Positions 46,901 to 58,419 of a stretch of 64,000 nt of DNA are shown here, one piece after another (within the stretch, counting starts at the first letter, position 1; every line of letters starts with the position of its first letter). The notes below the pieces were generated by a model. It made no database searches. It had not been told where the DNA came from and saw only the letters and a list, made by a program, of their open reading frames with translations. The DNA lies in NCBI GenBank assembly GCA_023105745.1, contig JALGQZ010000004.1, positions 71,165,112 to 71,229,111 on the forward strand. The letters run 5' to 3'. Source of the DNA: Austropuccinia psidii. Taxonomy: Eukaryota > Basidiomycota > Pucciniomycetes > Pucciniales > Sphaerophragmiaceae. The translations under genes were made by a program, and so were the position numbers.

Positions 46901-48107
46901 GGGCTGGATTTGTTTTATTACATTTGGAACAACCAAGTTGGTAAGCCAAAATTCCCTTTGAACATTAACCAAACGTCGCATTGAGATTTGTTGCTAATAT
47001 GATTATTTTTATTTTTTTAAAAACAAAAAAAAGTCGTGAAAAAGCTTTAAAGGAGTTAATTTTGAGGAACATTAAATCTTTTGATGTTGAAGTGGAAGAT
47101 TTTTTTATCAACAAGCTAAAGATTCCTTGTAATTGGATCAAGCTTGCTAAAGTGTGTTTATATTCGTCTGTTAAATTAAATCAGAAAACTGAATAATTGA
47201 ATCTATTTTCGAATTATAGGCGAAAGTCGCGCATTACGAAGGAAAATATTTTGAAGAATTTAAACTATTAGTTGAATCAAAAGAATTTTCAAAATCACAT
47301 GAAATTTTAGTTTTTGAATTAATACCCGAGACACTTTTACGAGGCGATTTTAAACTTGCAAGAAAATTGTTGAAATCGATACAAGAAGAATTTGTTTCTG
47401 ATTGGATGAGTGGTGGCAAAGTTTGTTAAAAATCATTTCCATTGGTTATGTCCTTCCTTTGATGATCGAATTAATACTAATACAATTGAGGTTTCATAGA
47501 TCTTTTTGGATTATGTTGACGTGATAGAAAGATTGCACAAATTGATTCAAGTATTTAAATCGAAATTTAAAGTTGATAATGAGCGAGAGGAATCAGATCA
47601 AAATAGAGAGGACGAAATGGAAAGCTTAAAGGTCAAATTAGAAAGTTTGATAAAAGAAATTCCCAAAATTTTTTGTGAATTCATGCTTAATAGAAATGGG
47701 ATTACCAACAAACAACAAGTAAGTAGATTTTTTCTTTCCAAAAAAATACTTGATTCCAAGATAATAATATTTATCGAATATTTCTATTCGGCCGCTTTTG
47801 TATACAGGTTTGTATAAATGAAATGATTTCTAATTTGACTCAAACAATGACTACGTTTTCAATAATAAATCAAAAGAATCAAATCAAAAATTCGAAAAGT
47901 TTGGCGCCAATGGAACAAAATCAAGTCGGAATAACTACAGAAGTTGATGGTTTAAAATTATCATCATTTAATCAAAATTTGATTTTGGGCAATCATTATT
48001 TTAGAGACTTACTCAAAGGTTCAGATCAAATGTTTTGGTTAAAAAAATGTTCGATTGATGGTTTTTCAAAATCTTTAAAGAAGAGTCAAAGTACTTTAAT
48101 TTCTTGA
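40912..48107 (+). CDS. NUP145: Nup98-Nup96 precursor nucleoporin (fungal Nup145/Nup189 type)
   Basis: Structural and transport nucleoporin of the nuclear pore. Proposed exons: 40912-41050, 41151-41213, 41297-41440, 41503-41673, 41765-42196, 42285-42611, 42689-45147, 45229-45494, 45599-45659, 45748-46940, 47034-47151, 47220-47420, 47500-47718, 47808-48107. They sum to 6093 nt, about 2030 residues. Residues 1 to about 560 are FG/GLFG repeats rich in Asn and Gln. About 211-240 is a Gle2/Rae1-binding GLEBS motif (FSFEELRLQDY). About 910-1040 is the autoproteolytic domain, ending H1027-F1028-T1029 where the family normally has HFS. An acidic linker follows, then RSFRVSW near 1303, then the Nup96 alpha-solenoid (about 1355-2030). 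Collinear blocks such as DWKRALGLHIWF and REKALKELI support the C-terminal exons. The donors of introns 1 and 2 are weak, and exon 9 (61 nt) is inferred from frame. Confidence 0.9.
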
Positions 48108-48848
48108 TAAAAATAGGAATAATTGATATATATCGAACACTATGTTACATTATTTTCTTTGTAATTAATTATGTTGGGGATAATGTCAAAAAAAAAGAAA
48201 TTAAAACCTAATTATTTTTGAGATGTTTACTATTGTTAATTTTGCGGTGAACGGTCGTAGCGCCCCATAAAGCGAAATTTGCTGAAACAAGTTGTTTTCT
48301 TATTTCTTGTTGAATTGAATTGACTTGGATTAAACTTTGGGTTGATGCACCTTTCTTTACTCAATGAAATAGCTTTAAAAGTGAAATGAAAACAGTTATC
48401 TTGGGAATTGGATTTCTATGTAGCCTTTGTGTTAGTGGAGATATGGGAGGTAGCATCGACAATTGCCTTTTTTTTGTTTGAACGGCAAAGAAGGAACATT
48501 TCCTGCAGAATTGTGACAAAAATGCAAATAGTTCTAAGCTCTGATTTCAAAACAGGACTAACAATAAACATCCAACATGAAAATTTGAGTTTTTTGATTC
48601 CACTGAAAAGTTTAAAATAAAATAAAATAAAAATAATTTCAAGTTTTAATTTGATAGTAGGATTCAAATTTGTTGGATTTTATATTTCTCATTTAACTTT
48701 ATAATTTCTTCACAACTTGACATTTTTGACTTTTTTTTTTAAAAAAATGAAAATGTTGAACTGCTTTTTTTTTTATTTCTTGAAAAAACTTTGATAAGGT
48801 GTTCTACCTTTTTTTTTTTTTTCAAATTCCAATGTATTTATTTATTTT
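48108..48848. other. 3' flank of the nucleoporin gene, no further gene seen
   Basis: AT-rich, with a short GC-richer patch near 48243-48290. Open frames near 48408-48667 are short, lie on both strands and resemble nothing I recognise. Confidence 0.5.
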
Positions 48849-49648
48849 GTTTTATTTTTATTTTATTTTATTTTATATTATTTTATTTTATATTATTTTA
48901 TTTTATATTATTGTATTTTATATTATTTTATTTTATATTATTTTATTTTATTTTATTTTTATTTTATTTTTATTTTATTTTTATTTTATTTTTATTTTAT
49001 TTTTATTTTATTTTTATTTTATTTTTATTTTATTTTTATTTTATTTTTATTTTATTTTTATTTTATTTTTATTTTATTTTTATTTTATTTTTATTTTATT
49101 TTATTTTTATTTTATTTTTATTTTATTTTTATTTTATTTTTATTTTATTTTTATTTTATTTTTATTTTATTTTTATTTTATTTTTATTTTATTTTTATTT
49201 TTATTTTTATTTTATTTTTATTTTATTTTTATTTTATTTTTATTTTATTTTTATTTTATTTTTATTTTATTTTTATTTTATTTTTATTTTATTTTTATTT
49301 TATTTTTATTTTATTTTTATTTTATTTTTATTTTATTTTTATTTTATTTTTATTTTATTTTTATTTTTATTTTTATTTTATTTTTATTTTATTTTTATTT
49401 TATTTTTATTTTATTTTTATTTTATTTTTATTTTATTTTTATTTTATTTTTATTTTATTTTTATTTTATTTTTATTTTATTTTTATTTTATTTTTATTTT
49501 ATTTTTATTTTATTTTTATTTTATTTTTATTTCATTTTTATTTTATTTTTATTTTATTTTTATTTTATTCTTATTTTATTTTATTTTTATTTTATTTTTA
49601 TTTTATTTTTATTTTTATTTTATTTTCATTTTATTTTATTTTATTTTT
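48849..49648. repeat. About 800 bp T-rich microsatellite
   Basis: It starts as a 15 bp period (TTTTATTTTATATTA, several units to about 48950) and passes into an 11 bp period (ATTTTATTTTT) with occasional 5 or 6 bp slips and rare point changes to the end. Two phases read as 286-290 codon frames of Phe/Ile/Leu/Tyr, which are artefacts. Confidence 0.95.
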
Positions 49649-50246
49649 TTTGGTTTTAACTGAAAAACTTTTTTTTTCATTTTTTAAGCTTTTTATTTTT
49701 TATTTTTTTGGTATACCTACCAATTATTTTCTAAGTGTTTTTCTTTTTTGGTTTCTTCCCTTTTTTTTCAACTTGAATTATTTGATATCATAAAAAAAAT
49801 CACTTTTTTCAATGTGATTTTTTTTTGATATAGTTAATTATTTCTGAATGATTTAAATTTTATAAAGTACTTATTTAATTGTAATAATCTTGTTACAAAA
49901 TTTATCAGGACATTTATTTTTTATTTATTTATTTTAGTTGTACTGATTTTTCTGTTAGTTATATGGGGTTAAACTTATATAATTTTAAGTTTTTAAACAT
50001 ATTTAATATTTAACTTTCTAATGAATCAAGTTTGATTATTATTAAGAGATATCAAAACGAGTGAAATCAACCTTTTATATAAGTGTTTATTGCAGAAAAA
50101 TATGCACATTTTAAATGATCATTCAATTGAGCCAAATAATAGGGGTTTTCATCAAATTTTTATCAAACCTCTTCACAAAACTGCACAAAGAAATCATCAC
50201 CTTTTTTTTTCAAATCCTCTTTCATCAAAGTTCATTTCAGACAATC
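49649..50246. other. Intergenic, no gene seen
   Basis: AT-rich DNA between the microsatellite and the LTR of element J. No frame, RNA gene or repeat is recognised. Confidence 0.6.
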
Positions 50247-52217
50247 TGTAAGGTTTGACTATGAAACAATAAGTAAAAATTACTAATATTTTAATTATTG
50301 TACTATGAATGTCCTTATAAATAAAATAAATAAGATAAAAAATAATTATAATTATGGCATAAAAATAATTATATTATTAAATAAATATAATAATATAATT
50401 TATATTATAAAAAAAATATTATAATAAATAAATATATTAATATGAGGTAATTAATATATTTAAAAGCACTTTATTATTGTTACCAACAAATAATAAAGGC
50501 ATAAAAAATTGTTTTTTATTAATAGAAAACAATTAATAACAATAATATTACTAATATTAAAGTTATAAATTAATATAAATACTATTTATATTAATTAAAG
50601 AATTATTAAAGTAATAATAGAGAGAAAATTATCATAATAAGAAGAAATAACCTACTTTTAACACTTAATATAATAATTTTGAATGATTTCATGCCAAATA
50701 ATATAAATACAACTTATTTAAATTGTACTTACAAAAAAAATTAAGAGAAATTACAAATTATATTAATTTTCCATGGATTTTAGATTTTTAAGAGAATTTT
50801 AAAAAAACAATTAAATTATTGAAGTAATCACGTCAAGATTGATGATTATAATAAAGATGATCTTTGGTCTTTAATAATTCAAAAGTTTCATATATAAAGA
50901 ATAAAGAATTTACCTTTTTAATTTAATTATTTAGTGATTTTGTAAACGTCTGAGGGGAAAATAGAGTAAAAAGAGCTCTATTTATAGTAAATACCTCCCT
51001 TCTATAGTCCAGCAGACTTCTAGTAGACGTTTACTGATACTTTCTACTAGAAATGATCAATATTTTAAGGTTTAGTGATGATTACATCATGATCAAACCA
51101 TCTTATCTCATTATTATGCCATTATTTAGAGTTATCACTATAACTCTAAGTTTGATGACATCATAGGCTTGGCAGAAGCCTAAACTTTGTGGATTTGATT
51201 AGGATTAATCATAATATAATAGTACTCATCAGGTTTATCACTTATATGACTGTTAAACTTAAAATAAGATTACAGTGAGTGATCATAAATGATCAAATTT
51301 AAGCTTAAGCTTTGATCATTAATAACTTTTAAGCTATAAATGCTACAGCTATTCTGAGAGTGGATTCTGATAGTGTGGCATGTCCTCATCAAACTGCCAA
51401 GAACATTTCATTACATAATAAAAACTCTATTTTTGATGATTTTTCTTGTAGCTCATCTTTTCTGTCAAAATTCAATATTTTAAACTTCAAACCATGATTT
51501 CAAGGGGTTATCCCTTGAATATTATAATAAACGTTACATCATTCTTCACATATGAACAAGTAGAATCTGACTGTCTACTTTTTTTAAAGCTTGGACCACT
51601 TTGACAACAAAGTGGTCAACAGCTCTATTGATTTTATTCAATAATCCATTACAGGTTTTAACCTTGTTTATAACTTGTGAGATAAAGCTCATATCTTTAT
51701 TCCTTCAGTAAGTGCGTAGTGACTTTATTTGTGGTTTATCACTCTATCTTGTATATTTAAAGAGATATTAGCTAAAAACCATGAATATATGCATTGACCA
51801 AAAAAAGTGCATATATTCAGCTTAATTCCTTAAGTATTAACTTTAGAGATTAGATTTATAATTGTTTTATGTGTAGATTTGTATGGAGAATCAAATGGTA
51901 CAGTTGATTTCACATGTTGTTTCATTGGCTTCTTAATTAAATGAGGTTTTGTACCTTTTTTAAGATATTATTACTTATACTTCAGTAATTATTGACTTTT
52001 CAGATATGCCATAAAAATGACATATGTGTATTTTACCATGAGGAATCTAATGGTGTAATTTATTTTACATGTTTATTGATTGGATTCTCAGTTAATTAAG
52101 ATTTTGTACTTATTTATGGTATTTTACTAATTTTTGAGATAATTATCATAAGTATAATTATTATAGAAATTTTGCTGTGACCTTTTTGGATATGTGGTTT
52201 TATCTCAAAGGCTCACA
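50247..52217 (-). repeat. 3' LTR of element J (1971 bp)
   Basis: Minus-strand ends TGTGAGCCTTTGAG and CAAACCTTACA. The TATA block (50979-50986), the promoter palindrome (51126-51149) and the 12 bp inverted repeat (51782-51819) are intact despite general divergence. Confidence 0.9.
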
Positions 52218-52335
52218 TTACCTACAACCAAAAGAGATTTTACCACAATCTGATATAGTTAATTAGGGTATCATCCACTGTCCTACCTCTTCAATAGACT
52301 TTGTTAGTCTTGAAGCTCAATAATGTTAGATTTTT

Positions 52336-55300
52336 CTATTCTTTAGGTTTTCTTTCATGTCTGAAGCTTCTTAGTAGCTTATAAGCATTTTTTATATGAT
52401 TCTCAAGTAGCCATTCATCTTCTTGAGTTGGATTTCTATACCTTACAAGGTATTCTCCTTCTTTTTTATTTCTTGTCCTTCTTTCTTTAAGGACGTTCAC
52501 AATTTTCTTTTCCTCTCCTTCTTCCAAGGGAGGAATTTCAAGTGGGGGTTTATTTCTTAGTGGAAATAACTCTTTGTCACTTGAACTGTAAGGTTTTATC
52601 AGACTTACAGGGAAAGTTGGGTATTTGTTCATTAGTTCACCTGTGAGTTCCAATTGCACAGCATTGGGTCCATGAAGTGCTTTAATGATAAATGGTCCTG
52701 CAAAGGAATCTTTCAATTTCTTTGGGCCTTTTATGTTATTGAAATTAAGGGTTGATACTAGGACCAAGTCTCCTATGTTGAAGTCAGGTGGCTTATGGCT
52801 TTTATCCCATCTTTATTTTGCATATTTGAAAGAATCTTGCATACATCTATTTGCATGGTGTCTTGCTTTGTCAAGCATTATTTTAAAACTTCTTGCTGTT
52901 GGATGTATATCCACTAAGTCCTTTCTGAGGGTATCATAAGGAAGTCTTGGATTCCAACCTCTTTCTAGCATTTCTGGTGTTTTACCAGTAGAAGGATGGA
53001 TTGATGTTTTATATGCCAGTTCAAGAGCTGGTATTAATGTACACCAATCATGGGTAAAACCATCAGAATCTTTGAATTCTAGTCCATAAGCACAGAATCT
53101 TCTGATCATGTCCTTTAAGGTTTGTATCATTCTTTCTGCTAAACAATCAGTTTGAGGATGGTAAGCTGTTGAGAATGACAATTTTGTCCCAAACAAGTTA
53201 TGGAGGTTTGTCCATAATGCTGAAGTGAACTTTGGGTCTCTGTCACTTATGATATTTTGGAATAAGCCTGTGTGGCTAATGACTTTATTACATATCATTA
53301 TGGCTTTTTCCATAGCTGTGTCATCTTTGTGAAATGGTAGGAACATAGGAGTTTTTCTATACCTGTCAACTAACACTAGGCATGCATTATAACTTCTGTC
53401 TCCTCCTGGAGGTAGTGCTGTTACCCAATCCATATGACCTTTCTCCCAAGGGGATTTTGGTTCTTGGATTTGGATCATCATTCAAAATTTCTTTCCTGTG
53501 GCTCTGTTGGCGTTTTGACATCTCTCACAGGTTTGGAAGTATTCTGCAACATCTTTCTCCCAATTTGGCCACCAAGAGCAGGTTTTCATCCTTGCTAGTG
53601 TTCTATCTTCTGAGAGATGTCCAGCTGCAACACTATCATGACAGTCATGTAAAATAGTGTTTATTAGAGTTCTATCTGCTAAGGCCATAACACATGTGTG
53701 TTTTGTTCTATGATAGAGGATTCCATCAAGGAGGTGGAATCTTCCTTCATCATATGCCTTTTTCCATATTTAATCTAATTTTGATGAAAGTGATGGGTCT
53801 TTAAGGTCTTTCATTAGAAGATAGCTTGAGATATGGCAATTCTTATCTATCTTGTAGCTTTCTTTAGCTTGGTTAAAGAATTCTGTGCCAATGTCTGTGA
53901 CACATATCCCTTCTATATAGTGCTCCTCCTGTGGTACCCATTCTGGATTTTCAGGAGTATTTTCTAGAGCCCATCTGCTAAGACCCTCTACATTTTTATG
54001 AATATTACCAGATTTATTAGCAATAGTCATATTTACTCTCTAGTATTGGATAGCAATTTTCCATCTCAGCATATGTCTATTTGGAGTTTTCATATTTAAT
54101 AGAGATCTTACAGCATTACAGTCTGTAATCACATCAAATACTGTTCCATCCAAGTAATAGTGTAATTTTTCCAAAGACCATACCAGGAAGAGGCATTCCA
54201 TTTGGCTTTCTCCATATCTTGCTTCTGTTGGCTTTATTTGTCTGTAAATGAAACAAATTGGTCCTTCCACAGGTTTATCATTGATGATTTGTTTCTGGTG
54301 TAGTGCAGCACCTAGTCCTTCTCCACAAGCATCAATGTAAAGCTTGAAGGGTAGTTTCCAATCTGGCATTAGAAGAAATGGGGAATTCATTAAGGAATTT
54401 TTCAATTCTTCATATGCTTTGACTCTTTCTTCAGTCATTTCATAGACTGTTTGTTGGTCACATAGTTTATACAAGGATTTTGCAATTTTTGCAAAGTCCT
54501 TTATATGCTGTCTATAGTAACCAGAAAATCCTATAAATGATTGCATGTCTTTTTTTGGTTTGAGGCATTGGATTAAGTAGTACTGCTGCTACTTTATTCC
54601 TGTCTATTCCTAGACTAAGTCCAGATACAACATGTCCTAGTGCTTTTAGTTCAAGATATGCAAAATGACACTTTTTCAAGGAAATTTTCATATGCACTTG
54701 CACTATTTTTTGTAGTACCCTTTCTAGTCTTGTGAGGTGATTTTCCCAAGTTTCTGAGAAAACTATGATATCATCAATATAGATAATTAACCATCCTTCT
54801 GATAATTCTTCAGGAAATATAGTATTCATCATTCTTTGATAATGAGAAGGTGCATTATTTATACCAAATGGCAGTCTTAGGTATTCAAAAATTCCACAGT
54901 GAACTATTATTCTTAGTAGCTTCTTGGAATTGTCTGTTAAGACATTTTGATGAAAACCCTTTAGAGCATCCATGGCTGTGATGAACTTAGCTTGTGACAA
55001 TCGTGTTAATGTCTCGTGGATTCTGGGTATTGGATATCTGTCAGGGATGGTATAGGTGTTCAAGGATCTGAATTCCGCTACCATTCTTGATTTTCCATTA
55101 TGCCAAGTTATAATGACAGGTGTAGTGACTTCTACCTGTGCATTATGTCCTACATTCCTTAATGCTCCAAGGTCCATTAATTCTTTAATGTGTACCCTCA
55201 AGGATTCTCTAGCCCTTGGACTAGCTGGGTAAGCAGGTCTCCTTAGTAAGGGTGGGTAAGGATTTTCCACATTAAGAATTATATCCACCTCATTCCCAAT

Positions 55301-55369
55301 TATGGCACCTAGTGGCTCTTTGTCAGTTGCAAAGGCATTTTTATACCTAAATAAGAGGTCAATAAATCT
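52336..55369 (-). pseudogene. Degenerate Pol of element J
   Basis: RT, RNase H, integrase and chromodomain segments are recognisable in fragments. Breaks are stops at 52813-52815 (Glu to TAA), 53482-53484 (Gly to TGA) and 53770-53772 (Glu to TAA), a cluster of changes near 54031-54040 that includes a stop, and a frameshift near 54512-54546 after PMPQTKK. YIDD survives near 54780. Unlike the array elements, J has GAA rather than TAA between protease and RT (55370-55372), so its Gag-Pol junction is open there. Confidence 0.9.
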
Positions 55370-56557
55370 TTCTTTCATTTTTTCTGTTAAATCTTGATTT
55401 AATTCTGCCTCTTTGAGCTGTTCAGATATAAAAAGTTTCTTTTCTGGACTTTTTTATTCATTCTTAATAACTGTACTTTGGGTTTTGTTACTTAAGAAGC
55501 CAAATTTTTGTCTTTTGTTGTCACCTATGGTAAAATATCTGTCTTTTTTGTTAGAGATGTCTATACCATAGATTGACAAGTAGTCATTTCCAAGTATGAA
55601 GTGATTACTAGTACAGTTGTCCATCACCACAAACTCTATTAATTCTGACACATTGTGAAGGATGAGTAAAAATGAGTGTTAAGTCAATTATTCCAAGGGG
55701 CTTCATGCTCTCACTTGCACTACTAAATTTGACACCTTGTATTGGTATAAGTTTTTCTTGCAAATCTGGAACAATTGTTTTTAAGTAACCTTTACCAACA
55801 CAGGTGCAATATGCTCCTGTATCCAAGCTTACTTTTGCCTCTTGGTTATCAACCATGACAATAGTTATACTTGATTTTTCAGATGTATATCCCATTCCTC
55901 TTGCAGGTTTGGTTCTATACAGTCTGGCATCTTGTACATTTGTCAGGTTTGTGTCAGATGTTCCAACTTGTGGTAAGTTTGAGTTAACATCCAGTACTTC
56001 ATAAATTATATCAATATTATTAATTTGTGCATGAATTATATTAATTTCATCACTCTCAGAAGTTTCTGACTCTTCTGTGTCCTTTTCAGAATCAGATTCT
56101 TCTTTTTATTCATTGTGGTCTTCTGTTTCCACAATTTCATTGATTTTTGATTTTTTAAGGCAATTATTGGCCAGGTGTCCAATACATCCACATTTATGGC
56201 ATTTTCTTTGCTCATTATTGTTGGATGTATTGGGCTTAAAAGCTTCTTTTGATTTATCTTCTTTGATAAATGGCTTATTTGGACTTTTGATGTCCAATTT
56301 TTTCCAAGTTCTGCCAATTTTTGCTCTTGTAACTATGTCTTCTAGTGCATTGATATACTACTATGTGGAGCATGGTTCTATACACCTGCTTCTCAGGGCA
56401 TGTTCCAATTCTCCTCCACATTTCTTAAGTATTTTCATGTGTACCATTTTTTGTGACATTTCTGGGTAAAGTGCATTTAATCTTTCAACTTGTCTTAAGA
56501 ACCAAGTTAAAGGTTTATCTTTTTCTGGGTCAAAGAAGGAGTTTTCAAATGAATTTT
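55370..56557 (-). pseudogene. Degenerate Gag-protease of element J
   Basis: Keeps a protease LDTGAYCTCVG block and a zinc knuckle (CHKCGCIGHLANNC). Broken by stops at 55454-55456, 56106-56108 and the tandem pair 56358-56363, and by a one-base deletion near 55640 upstream of the FVVMDNCTSNHF segment. Its upstream end is cut by copy B at 56557. Confidence 0.88.
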
Positions 56558-58396
56558 TGTAAGGTGTGGATATGAAACTTTGATTAAAAATCAAGTACTT
56601 TTCCTGTCCTCAAAATTTGTATAAGGTAAAAATCAATTAAAAATAGTATGAAATATTATTTTTAAGAGAAAACACGCCAATTTTATTGTTTATAACTTTA
56701 TTAGTATAAAACAATAATATTATAAAAATTTATTGTTTTACCAACAATAAAAATTTATCCAAAAAATACTCTACAAGAGATATTTTAAGGCTACAAAAGA
56801 AATTTCTTCAAGAGCAATTTCAATTGGAATTAATTGAGCAAAGAACTGCAAGCAATTAATTAAAGAACAAAGTCTTTAAAAAGAATATTAAAGAGAAAAC
56901 ACGCCCAAAAGTGACCAGAGTGAATTTGGAAACAAAGTGACAAAGTTAACAGTGATGAAAGATGCTTTAATTCACTTTTGGGGTGGTTCAGGGGTAAAAA
57001 TGATTATAAGAGTTACAAACAATGATTATAATGATTTTTTCACGTGGTTAAAAGGATTAAAATGATTATAAATTGGTGGTTGGAATCTTTGATTGATTGG
57101 TTTAACAGTGTTTAAACTAATTAATAAAAGGAAAAGATTCTAACATGAAGAGAAAAGTGGGGCAAAGAAGACATTCTTTTATAGCCATCAATTCTCTTAC
57201 TCCAAAAGTAAAATTTACTCTTGTCAGTCGTGAAAAACAGTCTGACAACAGAAAAGCCAATTATGGCATCATTGAACCCTGGTTTAGACCAAAAAGGGCT
57301 GGTTTAAGCCATTTTTAGCCATTTTTAGCCATTTTAGACCCTTAAATCAGCCATTACTATAGCAATACCAGGCCTAGAGCCTTCAAAACACGTCAGAATG
57401 TGTGTCAGAGGCGTAGAAACCAGTTAAAACTGTTTTTATTATGATTGTTTTATCTTAAGGGTAGTTTTACCTTCTTGGCAACAGCTAAAACTACCCCAGT
57501 TGTTATCAAAACCTCATCATCAATTGAGTCCACAGACCCTGTAACTCAATTCCAGGCCAAAAGTGATGAACTTTTGCGTGAATTTTGACATCCCACGCCT
57601 GTCAGCAAGGATTTTGGGGGTCTAGCTCCCCCTTAGAGCTGGAGTTCCTTTTCCCCCCCAAATTTAATCTTTCCAATTTATTTTTCCTTTAATTCCTCAT
57701 CATGTATTATACTTATAATTTACACATGTAATTCAATTCAATTGTACAGTACAATACAGTAATAATTGACACCTCATATGTAAATCAAAGTTCACTTATG
57801 TAATACACGCGCACATTTTGACATTTCAATTGAATTCAATTGAAAATACTTTAATTCCTCATAACTTCTAAACTAAACACAACACCTCAATTTTAACACA
57901 AAAATTGATGGTTAACACCACATGTGGTGTGAATTAAATTAAGGTTTTGAGGATTTTCAACTTTTGTATTGAAAATACTAAAAACTTAATTTAAGCTTAT
58001 TTAGAGTTGAGTTACAAAAATTTCACTCAGAGGTGACCCCACCTGATTTTTTATGAGGAATCCAATGGTGAAATAAAATTTATATGTTTATTTATTGGAT
58101 AAAAAGTTATAATAAATTTTATTTAACTTTTTTCCAAATTTATTTATTTTTTCACAATTTTGTTAAAATTTCATTTTTACTTAAATTTTTCAAGTATAAA
58201 TGTAATTTTATATTTACAAAATTTAAAGTAATTTTATTTTTAAATTATAATTAATTTTTTATTTTTAATATAATTTTATATTTATATTTTTTATTTTTAT
58301 TTTAATAATATAAATAAACTTATTTTATTTATATTAATATGTTATTTTTTATATTTGTGGTCTTTTGGGTATATGAAATTACCTCTAAGGCTCACA
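56558..58396 (-). repeat. 3' LTR of family 1 copy B (1839 bp)
   Basis: Same termini as the copy A LTR. The palindromes recur at 57824-57845 and 57915-57930. It differs from copy A by scattered substitutions and small indels. Confidence 0.93.
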
Positions 58397-58414
58397 TTCC
58401 CTCTCCCTAAAAAA
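58397..58414 (-). promoter_or_regulatory. Polypurine tract, copy B
   Basis: On the minus strand TTTTTTAGGGAGAGGGAA abuts the TG of the 3' LTR. Confidence 0.65.
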
Positions 58415-58419
58415 GAATA

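Larger units (their letters stand above)
50247..56557 (-). mobile_element. Decayed family 2 chromovirus J (3' part), split by copy B
   Basis: On the minus strand, gag remnant (56557 down), protease, Pol and 3' LTR. It follows the array elements throughout but has several stops and at least two frameshifts. Copy B is inserted at 56557, equivalent to about 13082 of array copy C, so the 5' LTR and upstream gag of J lie outside the window. Confidence 0.92.

Noticed and set aside
48791..49663. Two 286-290 codon open frames of Phe/Ile/Leu/Tyr
   Set aside because: They are translations of the TTTTA microsatellite in two phases, with no protein-like composition.
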